Source: Pseudomonadota bacterium
GTDB taxonomy: Bacteria > Pseudomonadota > Gammaproteobacteria > Burkholderiales > Burkholderiaceae_F
Reading direction: 5' to 3'
Assembly: GCA_021842465.1 (NCBI GenBank)
Contig: JAKBZN010000005.1
Location: 1-64,000 of the forward strand
Length of the DNA: 64,000 nucleotides
Position 1 is the stretch's first letter, and every line of letters begins with the position of its first letter. The translations under genes were made by a program, and so were the position numbers. Below the pieces are notes generated by a model, which saw only the letters and a program-made list of their open reading frames with translations, had not been told where the DNA came from and did no database searches. Of this stretch, positions 38,908 to 49,914 are shown piece after piece.

Positions 38908-40224
38908 TCATTCCCTTCCTGATCTTGCATTTCGCAGCGCCAGCGCCAGTCGCGCCGGCAGATCGGCAACCGGCACCTGGGTCTGTTGCCCGAACGGCAG
39001 CGCATCGGATGGCCCTTCGGCGGGCGCGCGCAGCGCCTTGACCGACGCCGCTCCCTGCGCCCACTCCTGTGCGCCGACGATCACGGCATATTCCGCCCCG
39101 CTCGCGTCGGCGCGTTTCATCTGGCCTTTCAGGCCGGCCTCGCCGGGGTGGAGGATCGCCCGCAACCCGACATCGCGCAGCCGCTCGGCGAGCCGGACCG
39201 CGACAACGAACGTCGCCCCACCCTGATGCGCGACGTAGACGTCGCACGCCACCTGCGCGTCGTCCGGTTCCGGCATGAGCTCGAGCACGCGTTCGACGCC
39301 GATCGAGAATCCGCAGGCCGGCGTAGGCTTTCCGCCCAGCAGTTCGAACAGACCGTCATAGCGGCCGCCACCGCAGATCGTTCCCTGCGCGCCCAGCCGG
39401 TCGGTAACCCACTCGAACACCGTGAGATTGTAATAGTCCATCCCGCGCACGAGGCGCGGATTGACCTCGAACGCCACGCCCTCCTCGCGCAACAGTTGCT
39501 GCACGCGCTCGAAATGTCCTAGCGATTCGGTGTCGAGGTAATCGAGCAGGCGCGGCGCGCCTTCCAGACAGTGCTGGGTGGCGGCGTGCTTCGAATCGAG
39601 CACGCGCAGCGGGTTGGTCTCCACCCGGCGCTGGGCGTCGGGATCGAGTTCGTCCCGGTGTGCGAGCAGATAGGCGATCAGATCCTGGCGGTGCCGCAGG
39701 CGCTCCGGCGTCTGGCCCAGCGTGTTGATCTGCAGACGCACCGGGCCGATCCCCAGCGCCGCCCACAGCCGACGCAGCAACAGCATCTGCTCGACCTCGA
39801 TCTCCGGTCCGGAAAACCCGAGGGCTTCGGCCCCCGCCTGGAAAAATTCCCGGTAGCGCCCGCGCTGCGGCCGTTCGTGGCGGTACATCGGGCCGTAGTA
39901 CCAGAGGCGCGCCGGGCCTTCATAGAGCAGGCTGTGTTCGATCGCGGCGCGGACCACGCCGGCGGTGTTTTCCGGGCGCAGCGTCAAGGACTCGCCGTTC
40001 AGCGAATCGACGAAGGTATACATCTCCTTCTCGACGATGTCGGTGACCTCGCCCAGGCCGCGGCGGAACACCGCCGTCGGCTCGACCACCGGAGTGCGGA
40101 TCTGGCGATAGCCATAGCCCTGCAGGGCGGCGATGGCGGCGCGCTCGAACCCCTGCAGCTTCGCCGCTGCGGCGGGCAGCAGGTCGTTCATGCCGCGGAC
40201 GGCATGGATTTTCGGGTGGGACAT
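38908..40224 (-). CDS. hisS: Histidyl-tRNA synthetase
   Basis: A 438-residue class II aminoacyl-tRNA synthetase. Motif 1 region [25 protein letters not shown], motif 2 [23 protein letters not shown], histidine-A loop [13 protein letters not shown], and motif 3 [11 protein letters not shown] are all present. A C-terminal anticodon-binding domain follows. It opens with the conserved VRGMNDLLP. The ATG at 40224 was preferred over the TTG two codons earlier. Confidence 0.98.
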   Translation of the reverse strand: MSHPKIHAVRGMNDLLPAAAAKLQGFERAAIAALQGYGYRQIRTPVVEPTAVFRRGLGEVTDIVEKEMYTFVDSLNGESLTLRPENTAGVVRAAIEHSLLYEGPARLWYYGPMYRHERPQRGRYREFFQAGAEALGFSGPEIEVEQMLLLRRLWAALGIGPVRLQINTLGQTPERLRHRQDLIAYLLAHRDELDPDAQRRVETNPLRVLDSKHAATQHCLEGAPRLLDYLDTESLGHFERVQQLLREEGVAFEVNPRLVRGMDYYNLTVFEWVTDRLGAQGTICGGGRYDGLFELLGGKPTPACGFSIGVERVLELMPEPDDAQVACDVYVAHQGGATFVVAVRLAERLRDVGLRAILHPGEAGLKGQMKRADASGAEYAVIVGAQEWAQGAASVKALRAPAEGPSDALPFGQQTQVPVADLPARLALALRNARSGRE

Positions 40225-40233
40225 GGACAATCG

Positions 40234-41505
40234 TTATGCGTAGTGCGTACGGATGTATTCGTCGACCAATGCGTGGAATTGCTCCGCAATGTCGTCGCCC
40301 TTGAGCGTGGTGGCGTGCTTGCCGTCGATATATACCGGCGCGACCGGCGATTCGCCGGTACCGGGCAGGCTGATGCCGATGTCGGCGTGCCGGCTTTCCC
40401 CCGGACCGTTGACCACGCAGCCCATCACCGCGACGTTCATCCGTTCCACGCCCGGATATTGCACGCGCCACAACGGCATCTGCGCGCGCAGGTAATCCTG
40501 GATCTTCTCGGCCAGTTCCTGGAACACCGTACTTGTCGTACGGCCGCAGCCCGGACAGGCCGTGACCATCGGCGCGAAGGCGCGCAAGCCCAACGACTGC
40601 AGGATCTCCTGGGCGACGATCACTTCGCGCGTGCGCGATTCCCCCGGTTGCGGCGTGAGCGACACGCGGATGGTGTCGCCGATCCCCTCCAGCAGCAGCG
40701 GCGCCAGGGCGGCGGTCGATGCCACGATGCCCTTGCTGCCCAGCCCGGCCTCGGTCAGCCCGAGGTGCAAGGGGTAGTCGCAGCGGGACGCGAGCTCGCG
40801 ATAGACCGCGATCAGTTCCTGGACCACGCTGACCTTCGCCGAAAGGCAGATGCGGTCCGCGGACAATCCCAGCGCCACCGCGCGCTCCGCGCTTTCGACT
40901 GCCGAGCGCACCAGCGCCTCGCGCACGATGGTCCGGGTTTCGCGCGGCTGCTCTGCAGCCGCGTTCTCGTCCATCAGACGGGCGAGCAGATCCTGGTCGA
41001 GGCTGCCCCAATTGACGCCGATCCGCACCGGCTTGTCATAGCGGCAGGCCATTTCGATCAGGCTGGCGAAGTTGTCCTCGCGGCGGGCGCCGGTACCGAC
41101 GTTGCCCGGATTGATCCGGTACTTGGACAGCGCCTGGCCGCATTCCGGCACCTGCGCGAGCAGGCGATGGCCGTTGAAATGGAAATCGCCGATGAGCGGC
41201 ACGCTGCAGCCTGCCGCATCGAGCCGCTCGCGAATCGCCGGCACAGCCCGCGCGGCCTCGACGGTATTCACCGTAACGCGCACCAGTTCGGACCCGGCAT
41301 CGGCCAATTCGCGCACCTGGGCCACGGTGCCGGCGACGTCGGCGGTATCGGTGTTGGTCATCGACTGCACGACGACCGGGGCGGAGCCGCCCACGATCAC
41401 CCGGTGCGCGCCCCAGCGCACCTCGACGGTGCGCGTCGGACGGCGCGATGCCGGAACCTCGGGCGCGGGCGGGTTCTGCTCCGGAAGAATGGGAATCACG
41501 GACAC
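40234..41505 (-). CDS. ispG: 4-hydroxy-3-methylbut-2-en-1-yl diphosphate synthase IspG
   Basis: A 423-residue iron-sulfur enzyme of the MEP isoprenoid pathway, which makes HMBDP from MEcPP. The N-terminal TIM barrel has [14 protein letters not shown] and [12 protein letters not shown]. The [4Fe-4S] cysteines lie in TACPGCGRT and [13 protein letters not shown] beta-proteobacterial insertion lies between the two regions. It starts with GTG at 41505, just past the rodZ stop, and ends ten bases before hisS. Confidence 0.97.
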   Translation of the reverse strand: MSVIPILPEQNPPAPEVPASRRPTRTVEVRWGAHRVIVGGSAPVVVQSMTNTDTADVAGTVAQVRELADAGSELVRVTVNTVEAARAVPAIRERLDAAGCSVPLIGDFHFNGHRLLAQVPECGQALSKYRINPGNVGTGARREDNFASLIEMACRYDKPVRIGVNWGSLDQDLLARLMDENAAAEQPRETRTIVREALVRSAVESAERAVALGLSADRICLSAKVSVVQELIAVYRELASRCDYPLHLGLTEAGLGSKGIVASTAALAPLLLEGIGDTIRVSLTPQPGESRTREVIVAQEILQSLGLRAFAPMVTACPGCGRTTSTVFQELAEKIQDYLRAQMPLWRVQYPGVERMNVAVMGCVVNGPGESRHADIGISLPGTGESPVAPVYIDGKHATTLKGDDIAEQFHALVDEYIRTHYA

Positions 41506-41509
41506 GAGT

Positions 41510-42556
41510 TCACTCCAAAGTCAAGCGGGCCACGTCGCTTTCGCCGGCATGGGCCCGCAAATCCACCGCATGACCACGGAATTCCGCTGCCACCGCCGAC
41601 GCCTTGCCGACGATGAGATGCAGCGGCGCGGTGCCGGTGACGGTCTGTACGCTGCCGCCGGGAACGATCTGCGACAGCAAGGTCCGGCCGCTCGAATCGC
41701 TCACGTCGATCCACACGTTGGCGGTCGTTCGCAAGGTAAGCACGCCGGAATCCTGATTGGCAGCGGCAGACGCCATCGCCGCGCCCGCCGGGCCACCTGC
41801 GTCCGCGTTCGACGAGGAGGGAACCGGTGCGGATCGGGATGCCGGTGCCGGCGCGGAAGTCGGGGGAGCCGCCGGGCGATCGGCCCCGGCGGGCATCGAA
41901 TCGGCCGCGGTCGATGCGGCGGACGGGGCCGGGGCCGGGGCCGGGGGCGTGGCCGCGGCCGTTGCCGCCGCGGCGGGGACTGCCGATGACGGCCGCAACA
42001 CCGACGCCGGCGGAATCTTTGCTGCGGGTCGGACGTGGCTGCCGACATGGCCGCGGCCCGGCAGGTGGGTCACGACGGCAACCACGGCAAACAGCACGAC
42101 CAGCGCCACGATCGCGGCGGCAAACCACTTCGTCCCGGCACCGCGCCCCCTCCGGGTCGAGGAAGAAACCACGACGCGCGTCGTCCGCACGCGCTCGGGG
42201 GGCGCCGCAGCCTGTGCGGCCTGGACCTTGCGGTCGAAATCGGCAAGCAGCGACGCGACGTCGATCCGAAGTTCCCGGCCGCAACCGCGCAGGTAGCCGC
42301 GGATGTAGATCGGCTCGGGCAATGCCGCGAGATCCTCTCGTTCCAGGGCGTCGAGCTGCCTGGGGTGAAGATGCAGGCGCGCCGCCAGCTCGGACGCCGC
42401 CATGCCGGCGTCCTCCCGGGCGCGGCGCAGCGCCGCGCCGAAGCCGACCGGGACGTGCCCCCCATCGGGCGCAAGCGCCCCCGCGGAGATCGCGTTCTCG
42501 GCTTGCGCCGACGTCAACGCATCGGCGCCATCGCGGATTTCCGCGTCGTCACTCAT
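41510..42556 (-). CDS. rodZ: Cytoskeletal protein RodZ
   Basis: A 348-residue bitopic membrane protein. A cytoplasmic helix-turn-helix domain that binds MreB lies at about residues 35-105 ([25 protein letters not shown], then [18 protein letters not shown]). A TM helix follows at about 138-156. A long Ala/Pro/Ser-rich periplasmic linker comes next, then a C-terminal DUF4115 beta domain ([22 protein letters not shown]). It controls rod shape and cell-wall growth. The ATG at 42556 overlaps the pilW stop. Confidence 0.95.
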   Translation of the reverse strand: MSDDAEIRDGADALTSAQAENAISAGALAPDGGHVPVGFGAALRRAREDAGMAASELAARLHLHPRQLDALEREDLAALPEPIYIRGYLRGCGRELRIDVASLLADFDRKVQAAQAAAPPERVRTTRVVVSSSTRRGRGAGTKWFAAAIVALVVLFAVVAVVTHLPGRGHVGSHVRPAAKIPPASVLRPSSAVPAAAATAAATPPAPAPAPSAASTAADSMPAGADRPAAPPTSAPAPASRSAPVPSSSNADAGGPAGAAMASAAANQDSGVLTLRTTANVWIDVSDSSGRTLLSQIVPGGSVQTVTGTAPLHLIVGKASAVAAEFRGHAVDLRAHAGESDVARLTLE

Positions 42557-43385
42557 CGAAACGCCCGTGGTGCAACGCATCCGCCTGCGGCGAGTTGGGG
42601 AACTTGCCCAGCAACTCGTCCTCGTCGTGATGCTCGGTCGTCGGATCATGCTGGGCCCGGGCGAGGCGCGCGCCGAGCCACAGTGTTTCGGGATTGGGCG
42701 GTACGGAGCGGACCAGCAGGTCATAGTAGAACTGGGCTCGCCCCAGCCGCCCTGCCTTCAGGTACATCTGCGAAAGCTGGAACTTGGCGATCGGGTCGGT
42801 CGCGTCATACCGCAACGCGCGCAGGAAATACTGCTCGGCGCGGGCGTTGTCGTGAATCTGCAGCAGGCAGATGCCGGCGTCCTGCAGCGCACGCGCGGGG
42901 GTCTGATACAAGGGGTTGGCGGCCGCCTTGTCGAACCATGCGACCGAATCCTTGGCGCGCCCGGTCCGGCACAGGAACCAGCCGTAGTTGTTCTGCAGAT
43001 CGGGACTCTTCGGATCGAGCGCCAACGCACGCTGGAACTCCTCGTCCGCAGTATCGATCTGGCCGAGATTCATGAGGATCAGGCCGTAGAGGCCGTGCGC
43101 AGCGGCGAGATCCGGGTCGACCGCGATCGACCGGCGCACGTCCTGGAGGGCGACCGGAATCTGGCCATCACGGTAGTAGCCGGTGGCCAGTTGCAGGCGC
43201 GCCAAGGCACGCTGCCGGGCATTGCCCTCGGTCGCCCCCGGGACCGGCGCCTTGTTGATCTGCACGCCGTCGGCGGTGGTGGTCACCGTCTCGCAGCCGC
43301 CGAGTGCCAGCGCCGCCCCCAACGCAACCGCGCAGGCCATGGCGGTGCGACTGCGCAGGCTTTCCCGGATCCGTCCCATCTTCAT
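42549..43385 (-). CDS. pilW: Type IV pilus biogenesis lipoprotein PilW/PilF
   Basis: A 278-residue lipoprotein. The signal peptide ends in the lipobox LGGC. Five to six TPR units follow (for example [31 protein letters not shown] and [24 protein letters not shown]). It helps the PilQ secretin assemble in the outer membrane. The ATG at 43385 overlaps the rlmN stop as ATGA, with GAGGG upstream. Confidence 0.95.
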   Translation of the reverse strand: MKMGRIRESLRSRTAMACAVALGAALALGGCETVTTTADGVQINKAPVPGATEGNARQRALARLQLATGYYRDGQIPVALQDVRRSIAVDPDLAAAHGLYGLILMNLGQIDTADEEFQRALALDPKSPDLQNNYGWFLCRTGRAKDSVAWFDKAAANPLYQTPARALQDAGICLLQIHDNARAEQYFLRALRYDATDPIAKFQLSQMYLKAGRLGRAQFYYDLLVRSVPPNPETLWLGARLARAQHDPTTEHHDEDELLGKFPNSPQADALHHGRFDE

Positions 43386-44506
43386 GCCGTGCCCTCCATC
43401 AAGACCGGCGTGCGGACCCGTGCCACGAGCCGGGTGCGATCCCGCACCTGCCCGGCCAACTGTCCGCAGGCGGCATCGATATCGTCGCCGCGCGTACGCC
43501 GCACCGTCGTCACGATCCCCCCCTCCTGCAGGACTTCGGCGAACGCCCGCACCCGCTGCGGATCGGGACGCTCGAACGCGGAGCCTGCCGCCGGATTGAA
43601 GGGAATGAGATTGAATTTGCACGGCAGGCCGTCGACCCGCCGCAGCAGTTCGCGCGCCTGGGCTTCCGCGTCATTGACGCCCGCGAGCAGGATGTACTCG
43701 AAGGTGATGAAGTCGCGCGGCGCATGCGCAAGGTACCGCTGGCACGCCGCCAGGAGTTCGGCGATCGGGTACTTCCGGTTCAGCGGGACGAGTTCGTTCC
43801 GCAGCGCATCGTCGGGAGCGTGCAGCGAAACCGCCAGCGCGACGGGACAATCCTGCGCCAGGCGATCGATCATCGGCACCATGCCCGACGTCGACAGTGT
43901 GACGCGCCGCCGCGACAGGCCGTAGGCGTCATCGTCGAGCATCAGGCGCAGCGCCGGAAGGACCGCATCGTAGTTCTGCAGCGGCTCGCCCATGCCCATC
44001 AGGACGACGTTGCTGATGACCCGGTCGCCGTCGGCCGGCGTATCGGGATCCGACGCCCCGGCCGGCCGCACCATCCGTTCCGCCATCCACAACTGTCCGA
44101 TGATCTCCGCCGTGGTCAGGTTGCGCGAAAATCCCTGGGCCCCGGTCGCACAAAAGCGGCATCCCACCGCGCAGCCGGCCTGGGTCGAAATGCAGAGCGT
44201 GGCGCGATCGGCCTCGGGGATGAAGACGGTCTCCACCGCCTCACCGCCGCCCACGTCGAGCAGCCATTTGCGCGTGCCGTCGCCGGACGTACCGTCGCGC
44301 AGAATCGGAGCGGATGCGATCTGCGCCCGCGTCGCAAGCGTCTCTCGCAGACTACGCGCAACGTCGGTCATCGCGGCAAAGTCGGCGACACCGCGCTTAT
44401 GGATCCAGCGCAGCAACTGGCGCGCGCGGAACGGTTTCTCCCCCAGGGACTGCACCCACGCAGTCAATCCGTCGCGATCGAAATCGAGGAGGTTGGCTGC
44501 GTCCAT
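43382..44506 (-). CDS. rlmN: Dual-specificity 23S rRNA/tRNA methyltransferase RlmN
   Basis: A 374-residue radical-SAM enzyme that adds a methyl group to C2 of A2503 in 23S rRNA and of A37 in some tRNAs. It shows the N-terminal helix region ([18 protein letters not shown]), the radical-SAM cluster CAVGCRFC, and [10 protein letters not shown]. The final cysteine region is [18 protein letters not shown]. The ATG at 44506 lies 61 bases after ndk. Confidence 0.97.
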   Translation of the reverse strand: MDAANLLDFDRDGLTAWVQSLGEKPFRARQLLRWIHKRGVADFAAMTDVARSLRETLATRAQIASAPILRDGTSGDGTRKWLLDVGGGEAVETVFIPEADRATLCISTQAGCAVGCRFCATGAQGFSRNLTTAEIIGQLWMAERMVRPAGASDPDTPADGDRVISNVVLMGMGEPLQNYDAVLPALRLMLDDDAYGLSRRRVTLSTSGMVPMIDRLAQDCPVALAVSLHAPDDALRNELVPLNRKYPIAELLAACQRYLAHAPRDFITFEYILLAGVNDAEAQARELLRRVDGLPCKFNLIPFNPAAGSAFERPDPQRVRAFAEVLQEGGIVTTVRRTRGDDIDAACGQLAGQVRDRTRLVARVRTPVLMEGTA

Positions 44507-44567
44507 GGGTCTCTCGATCGGGGGCCGGAATCCCTGCCGGCAATGGTTCGCCGACAGGGAAACGTGA

Positions 44568-44993
44568 TCAGCGTACGTGGATGTCCAGCGTGGGGAAGAA
44601 GAACGCCACTTCCACCGCCGCGGTTTCCGCGCTGTCGGAACCATGCACCGCGTTGGCGTCGATGCTGTCGGCGAAGTCGGCGCGGATCGTTCCCGGGGCC
44701 GCCTTCTTCGGATCGGTCGCACCCATCAGTTCGCGATTGCACGCGATCGCGTTCTCGCCACGCAGCGCCTGCACGAACACCGGCCCCGACGTCATGAAGT
44801 CGACGAGATCGCCGAAAAACGGACGCTCGCGGTGCACCGCATAGAAGGCCTCCGCCTGACGGCGGGAGAGATGCATCATGCGCGCGGCAACGATCTCCAG
44901 GCCGGCACCCTCGAAGCGCGAGAGAATCTGGCCGATCGCGTTCTTGCGGACCGCGTCGGGTTTGAGAATGGAAAGGGTGGTTTCGATGGCCAT
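44568..44993 (-). CDS. ndk: Nucleoside diphosphate kinase
   Basis: A 141-residue enzyme that balances NTP and dNTP pools by a phospho-histidine ping-pong mechanism. It opens with [20 protein letters not shown]. The active-site histidine is in [12 protein letters not shown]. The length is exactly typical. It heads the rlmN-pilW-rodZ row, and the 57-base gap upstream (44994-45050) is A/T-richer than its surroundings and may hold its promoter. Confidence 0.98.
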   Translation of the reverse strand: MAIETTLSILKPDAVRKNAIGQILSRFEGAGLEIVAARMMHLSRRQAEAFYAVHRERPFFGDLVDFMTSGPVFVQALRGENAIACNRELMGATDPKKAAPGTIRADFADSIDANAVHGSDSAETAAVEVAFFFPTLDIHVR

Positions 44994-45050
44994 CGCAGAA
45001 ATCGTATGAAAAAAGAAACAGTTGGCGAACTTATTGAACCTGGGATGATA

Positions 45051-46436
45051 TCACGCGGGGGGTTCCAGTACGGCGATGGATTCGACGTGGGAGGTATGCG
45101 GGAACATGTTCACCACCCCCGCCGCGCGCACCGTCCATTTCGCCTCATGGACCAGCCAGGCGCAATCGCGTGCGAGCGTGGCGGGGTTGCACGAGACGTA
45201 CACCACCCGCCGCGGCGGCGCGGGGTCCAAGCCGAACGACTGCACCACCGCCAGGGCCCCTTCGCGCGGCGGGTCCACCAGGACGCGATCGATCTGGCCG
45301 CCGAGGCCGGCGCGCAGGCCATCCCAATCGGCCGCCGTCCACTCGAACAGGTTGCGCGCCGCGAAGTCCACCCGGCCGGCGAATCCCGCCGCAACAGCAG
45401 CGGCCTCCGCCCGGCGCAGCAGCGCGGCGCTGCCTTCCAGGCCGTGCACGCGCCCCGCCCGCGTCGCCAGCGGCAAGGTGAAATTGCCCAGGCCGCAGAA
45501 GAAATCCGCAATCACGTCCTGCGGGCCGGGATCGAGCAGCGCAAGCGCGCGCCGGACCAGAACCTCGTTGATCGCGTGGTTGACCTGGGTGAAATCGGTT
45601 GGCCGGAATGGAATCTCGACGCCGAACTCGGGGAGCCGCAAGGGCAGCGCGCCGTCGCCATGCTCCGGCGGATCCATCGGCTCGGCGGTATCGGGCCCCC
45701 CCGGCTGAAGCCAGAAACAGACGCCGTGGGCGCGCCCGAAGGCGCGCAGTCGGTCGCGGTCGACATCGGACAGCGCCGCGAGGATCCGCAGCACCAGCAC
45801 GGTGGTCGGGGGCTCCGAACCGGCCTGGGCGATCGCCACCTCGATCTGCGGCAAGCGGTCCCGTACCGACAGCCCGCTCACCAGGTCGCGCAGCGGGTCG
45901 ATGAGGCGGGCCACGGGTTCGCCCAGCACCGGACATGTATGCATGTCGGCGACGTAGCTGCTGTTGCGCTCACGAAATCCGACCAGCACGCCGCCCTTGC
46001 GCGCCACGAATCGGACCGACAGCCGGGCGCGATGGCGGTAATTCCAGACCGGCCCGACCACCGGCCGGAGCACTGTCTCGGGACGCAGCCGGCCGATGTG
46101 CCACAGCGTTTCTTCGAGCACCCGCTGCTTGATCGAGACCTGCGCACGCGCGTCGAGGTGCTGCATCGAACAGCCGCCGCACTTCCCGGGATCGAGGCCG
46201 AAGTGCGGGCAGCGCGGCGTCACCCGCAACGGGCTGGCCGCAAGCACGGCGGTCACACGCCCGGTGTCGAACCGCGCCTTGGCGCGCAAACGCGCCCACT
46301 GCACCCGCTCGCCGGGCAAGGCGCCTTCGATGAACGCCACCTTGCCGTCATCGAGGCGGGCGACCCCGCGGCCTTCCAGGTCGAGCGAATCGATGCGGGC
46401 GACCTCGCGCTCCGCCTCCTGCAAATCAGGCTTCAT
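45051..46436 (-). CDS. rlmD: 23S rRNA m5U1939 methyltransferase RlmD
   Basis: A 461-residue SAM-dependent enzyme. A TRAM domain lies at about residues 10-65 (SLDLEGRGVARLDDGKVAFIEGALPGE). The [4Fe-4S] cysteines are in CPHFGLDPGKCGGCSMQHLD and a later HTCPVL. The SAM motif is ADFFCGLGNFTLPLA. The catalytic cysteine is in VYVSCNPATLARD. It overlaps the 3' end of the exonuclease gene by four bases. Confidence 0.97.
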   Translation of the reverse strand: MKPDLQEAEREVARIDSLDLEGRGVARLDDGKVAFIEGALPGERVQWARLRAKARFDTGRVTAVLAASPLRVTPRCPHFGLDPGKCGGCSMQHLDARAQVSIKQRVLEETLWHIGRLRPETVLRPVVGPVWNYRHRARLSVRFVARKGGVLVGFRERNSSYVADMHTCPVLGEPVARLIDPLRDLVSGLSVRDRLPQIEVAIAQAGSEPPTTVLVLRILAALSDVDRDRLRAFGRAHGVCFWLQPGGPDTAEPMDPPEHGDGALPLRLPEFGVEIPFRPTDFTQVNHAINEVLVRRALALLDPGPQDVIADFFCGLGNFTLPLATRAGRVHGLEGSAALLRRAEAAAVAAGFAGRVDFAARNLFEWTAADWDGLRAGLGGQIDRVLVDPPREGALAVVQSFGLDPAPPRRVVYVSCNPATLARDCAWLVHEAKWTVRAAGVVNMFPHTSHVESIAVLEPPA

Positions 46437-47218
46437 TGGTCTGCTGCATTCCAGGCTGCAAGGTATTCGCGCCAGTGCGGCGCGCCGATCCCCTGCAGGC
46501 TCGCCCGCACCGTCTCGATCTCGCGCGCATAGGCATCATCGGCAAGCGCGCCGCGCATTCGCTGGAACCGACAGTGGAGCAGGTACGTATTGACGACGTC
46601 GGTTTCGCAATACGCGCGAATGGCGTCGATCCCGCCCTCGAGGAACGCCCCCCAGACCTTGTCGCCCGACATGCCAAGCTTGCCGGCAAACCCGCAGAGC
46701 CGGGAGAGGTCGTCGAGCGGCGCGTTGGCCCGCGCCTGGTACATCGCCAGCACGTCCATCAGGTCACAGTGCCGGGTGTGGTACCGGTTGACGTAGTTGT
46801 TGTATCGGAAATCGCGATCGTCGTCGCCGCTTTCCCAATAGCGCGCCGCGGTGACGCCATGCACCATCGCTCGATAGTGCAGCACCGGCAGATCGAAGCC
46901 GCCGCCATTCCAGCTCACCAGTTGCGGCGTATAGCGGTCGATGAGCCGGAAAAAGTCGTGCACCAACTTCGCCTCGTCGTCCTCCGGCGCGCCCAGGCAG
47001 CGCACGCGGAAGCCCGAATCGTCGCGAAACGCGCAGCCGATCGCGACGATTCGGTGCAGATGCAGCGGCAGAAAATCGCTACCGGTGCGCTCGCGGCGTT
47101 CGGCGAAGGCCGCCGCCGCGGTTTCGGCGTCGGACAGCGGCGCCCACTCCGGCCGCAGCCGACGCAGCCCGGCAACATCGGGGACGGTTTCGAGATCGAA
47201 AACCAGAACCGGGGTCAC
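46433..47218 (-). CDS. PolB-like 3'-5' exonuclease
   Basis: A 261-residue DEDD-type exonuclease. Exo I is FDLETVPDV (Asp and Glu metal ligands), Exo II is LVSWNGGGFDLPVLHYRA, and Exo III is YCETDVVNTYLLHCRF. The DNA target is not known for this family (PF10108-like). GTG at 47218 overlaps the nlpD stop as GTGA and was chosen because the conserved N-terminus begins there. It lies where rpoS would usually be found after nlpD. Confidence 0.92.
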   Translation of the reverse strand: MTPVLVFDLETVPDVAGLRRLRPEWAPLSDAETAAAAFAERRERTGSDFLPLHLHRIVAIGCAFRDDSGFRVRCLGAPEDDEAKLVHDFFRLIDRYTPQLVSWNGGGFDLPVLHYRAMVHGVTAARYWESGDDDRDFRYNNYVNRYHTRHCDLMDVLAMYQARANAPLDDLSRLCGFAGKLGMSGDKVWGAFLEGGIDAIRAYCETDVVNTYLLHCRFQRMRGALADDAYAREIETVRASLQGIGAPHWREYLAAWNAADQ

Positions 47219-48009
47219 GGTGCGGCGTTCATGGCCCCGAGGAAGGGCATCGGATCGAGCGGTATGCCGGCACGCCGCACCTCGAAATGCAGGGTCGACG
47301 GCGCACCACCGCCACCCACGATCGCGATCGGATCGCCCTGCCGGACCGCCTGGCCCTCCCGCACGAGGTTGGAGCGGTTGTGGGCATACACCGAGACGAG
47401 TCCGTTGGGATGGCGCACGATGACCAGGCGGCCATACCCTTGCATCGACCCGGCATAGAGCACCGTACCCGCCGCGACCGCGACCACGTTTTCGCCGCCG
47501 GCCACGGCGATATCGATGCCTTTGGAGGTCTTGCCGTCGAACTTTCCGACGACGTCGCCGTGTACCGGCCAAATCCACGACCCCGCTGCCGGCAGGGCCC
47601 CAGGCGCATTCTCCGACGGCACCGGCGAAACGGCCGCCGGAGTCACCGGGGCCGCCATCGCCATGCCGGGCGCGGCGGACGCCGGCGCCGCGGACGGCGC
47701 TCCCGGCGTGCCCGGGCCCCCTGGCGCCGCCGCCCCCTGCAAGGGCTGCGCCTGGACCGCACCCGGCACGGCAAGGGGTTGCGCTTCCGGTTGCGCCTCG
47801 GGCTGGGCCGCCGGTGCCGCCGGTGCCGCTGCGGCGGCGCCCGGCGCCACCACGGTCTCGGCCGGCGCCGGACCCGCGTTCGCGGGCACCGAACGATCGA
47901 TGATCGGCGGCGGCTGGTTGAGCGACACTTCGCTGCAGCCGCTCAGCAAGGCCATCGAGACCGCCGCGCACACCATGCCATACGCCATCATTCTGCTGGA
48001 CGGGTTCAT
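47215..48009 (-). CDS. nlpD: NlpD-like lipoprotein with degenerate LytM domain, no LysM
   Basis: A 264-residue lipoprotein. The signal peptide ends in LLSGC. About 110 residues are Ala/Pro/Gln-rich low complexity with a QPEAQPEAQP repeat, and a C-terminal M23/LytM domain follows (WPVHGDVVGKF...VIVRHPNGLVSVYAHNRSNLV...STLHFEVRRAG). The usual HxxxD zinc motif reads GKTSKGIDIA without the first histidine, so it is probably an amidase activator, not a peptidase. The LysM module of typical NlpD is not visible. AGGAGC precedes the ATG. Confidence 0.9.
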   Translation of the reverse strand: MNPSSRMMAYGMVCAAVSMALLSGCSEVSLNQPPPIIDRSVPANAGPAPAETVVAPGAAAAAPAAPAAQPEAQPEAQPLAVPGAVQAQPLQGAAAPGGPGTPGAPSAAPASAAPGMAMAAPVTPAAVSPVPSENAPGALPAAGSWIWPVHGDVVGKFDGKTSKGIDIAVAGGENVVAVAAGTVLYAGSMQGYGRLVIVRHPNGLVSVYAHNRSNLVREGQAVRQGDPIAIVGGGGAPSTLHFEVRRAGIPLDPMPFLGAMNAAP

Positions 48010-48040
48010 ATCCGCTCCTGTCAGGCTCTCCACTCCACCA

Positions 48041-48769
48041 TCATCCGACGACGCCACCCAGGAGCGGAACGAAACGCACCTCCTCGATGGCCTCCTGGAC
48101 GACCCACTTTCCCCGCGCATCCCGCGCCACGACCGCCAGCGCCTGCTTCTCGGCACCCACCGGAGCGACCACCACACCACGGGGGGCGAGTTGCTCCCCC
48201 CATGCGACGGGAATCTCCTCTCCGGCCGCCGCGGCGATGATCGCATCGAACGGCGCCTCGGCCGGCAGGCCCACCGCACCGTCGCCGAACACCAGGCGCA
48301 GGTTGGCCAGGCGCAAGGGCCGGAGGTTGTCGCGCGCCCGTTCGTGCAGGGCGCGCACGCGCTCGATCGAATATACCGAACCGAACAACTGTGCGAAGAC
48401 CGCCGCGGCATACCCGCAGCCGGTGCCGATTTCCAGCACGCGCGCCGAACGCGGGTCGGCGATCGCACGCAACGCCAGTTCCGCGCTGCGCGCAACCATA
48501 TAGGGCTGCGAGATCGTCTGTCCATGGCCGATCGGCAGCGAGCAGTCGTCGTATGCGCGGCTGGCGAGCGCCCCATCGACGAAGGTATGGCGGGGGACGA
48601 CCGCCAGCGCCGACAGCACGCGGGGATTGCACACCCCCTGGGCCCGGACGCGCTCGACCATGCGGCGGCGCACCCGCTCCGAGTTGAGGCCCAGGTTGCC
48701 GGCGGACGCGGTTCCGGCCGCCGGACCGGCCTTCGAATCGACTACGGGCCTGCCGTGGCGATGCTTCAC
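48041..48769 (-). CDS. pcm: Protein-L-isoaspartate O-methyltransferase
   Basis: A 242-residue SAM methyltransferase that starts repair of isoaspartyl residues. Family motifs are [21 protein letters not shown], the SAM loop [18 protein letters not shown], and [28 protein letters not shown] at 48769 overlaps the surE stop (GTGA). Its N-terminus has about 25 extra residues relative to E. coli. It is between surE and nlpD, the classic stationary-phase trio. Confidence 0.96.
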   Translation of the reverse strand: MKHRHGRPVVDSKAGPAAGTASAGNLGLNSERVRRRMVERVRAQGVCNPRVLSALAVVPRHTFVDGALASRAYDDCSLPIGHGQTISQPYMVARSAELALRAIADPRSARVLEIGTGCGYAAAVFAQLFGSVYSIERVRALHERARDNLRPLRLANLRLVFGDGAVGLPAEAPFDAIIAAAAGEEIPVAWGEQLAPRGVVVAPVGAEKQALAVVARDARGKWVVQEAIEEVRFVPLLGGVVG

Positions 48770-49509
48770 GGGGCGAGCCACCGTGCAACGGCATCCATTT
48801 GTTGCACGTGCGTCAGATCGATCTGCAGCGGCGTCACGGACACGCAACCCTCCGCGATCGCATGGAAATCGGTGCCGGGGCCGGCGTCGCGGGCCTCGCC
48901 CGCCGCGCCGACCCAGTAAATCGTCTCGCCCCGGGGGCTCGTCTGCCGGATCACCGGTTCGGCCTTGTGGCGCTTGCCCAGCCGGGTGCACCGGACCGGC
49001 CCCATCGCCTCCGCCGCGACGTTGGGAATATTGACGTTGAGCAGAAACGGCCCTTCCAGCGGACGTTCGAGAAATCGCGCGACGACCCCGGCGGCCACCT
49101 GACCGGCGGCCTCCCAGTTCGTGCGCCCCTTCTCCGCGCGGGAAAAGGCGATGGACGGAATCCCGAACAGGTATCCCTCCATCGCCGCCGCCACGGTGCC
49201 GGAGTAGACGGTGTCGTCGCCCATGTTCTGGCCGTCGTTGATGCCCGACAGCACCAGGTCCGGAACCCGATCGAGCAGGCCCGTCAGCGCGATGTGGACG
49301 CAGTCGGTGGGCGTGCCGTTGACGAACCGGAACCCGTTCTCGGCGCTGCGCACGCTGAGCGGCCGGCTCAGGGTGAGGGAGTTGCTCGCCCCGCTGCAGT
49401 TCTGTTCGGGAGCGACCACGGTGATGTCGCCGAAGCGGCGGACGGCATCGACCAGCGCCGCGAGGCCGGGCGCAAGGTATCCGTCATCGTTGGAGATCAA
49501 AATGTGCAT
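48766..49509 (-). CDS. surE: 5'-nucleotidase SurE
   Basis: A 247-residue metal-dependent nucleotide phosphatase. It opens [16 protein letters not shown], with the Asp-Asp metal pair, and shows [16 protein letters not shown], the asparagine-rich [25 protein letters not shown], and LNVNIPN. The ATG at 49509 fits the family exactly. It leads surE-pcm-nlpD and is divergent from cutA, with 56 bases between. Confidence 0.97.
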   Translation of the reverse strand: MHILISNDDGYLAPGLAALVDAVRRFGDITVVAPEQNCSGASNSLTLSRPLSVRSAENGFRFVNGTPTDCVHIALTGLLDRVPDLVLSGINDGQNMGDDTVYSGTVAAAMEGYLFGIPSIAFSRAEKGRTNWEAAGQVAAGVVARFLERPLEGPFLLNVNIPNVAAEAMGPVRCTRLGKRHKAEPVIRQTSPRGETIYWVGAAGEARDAGPGTDFHAIAEGCVSVTPLQIDLTHVQQMDAVARWLAP

Positions 49510-49565
49510 GGGCGGAATCTTACCGGCTGCGCCCCCCACTACGGCAAACCCGGAGCAAAAACGAC

Positions 49566-49901
49566 ATGGACGATGCAATCCTGGTACATACCACCACCGC
49601 AACCGCGGAAAATGCGCGAACGATCGCACGGAGCCTGGTGGCGGAGCGTCTGGCGGCCTGCGTCCAGATCCACCCCATCGAAAGCTTCTACCGCTGGAAC
49701 GGATCGGTGCAGACCGACACCGAGTTCGCTCTCCAGTGCAAGACCGTGCGATCGCGGTACGATGCCGTCGCCGCCTGCATCCGGCGGCACCACGCCTACG
49801 AACTGCCGGAGATCGTCGTCGCGGCGATCGCCGGCGGGTCGAAGGAATATCTGGCGTGGATCGAGGAATCCGTCTCGTCGACGGCGGCACCGTTATCTTG
49901 A
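49566..49901 (+). CDS. cutA: CutA1 divalent-cation tolerance protein
   Basis: A 111-residue trimeric ferredoxin-fold protein. The signatures are [23 protein letters not shown] and the ending [22 protein letters not shown]. It was named for copper tolerance but its true role is unclear. The SDR gene follows after 13 bases with a strong Shine-Dalgarno, so the two are likely cotranscribed. Confidence 0.95.
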   Translation: MDDAILVHTTTATAENARTIARSLVAERLAACVQIHPIESFYRWNGSVQTDTEFALQCKTVRSRYDAVAACIRRHHAYELPEIVVAAIAGGSKEYLAWIEESVSSTAAPLS

Positions 49902-49914
49902 GGAGGATCGAATC

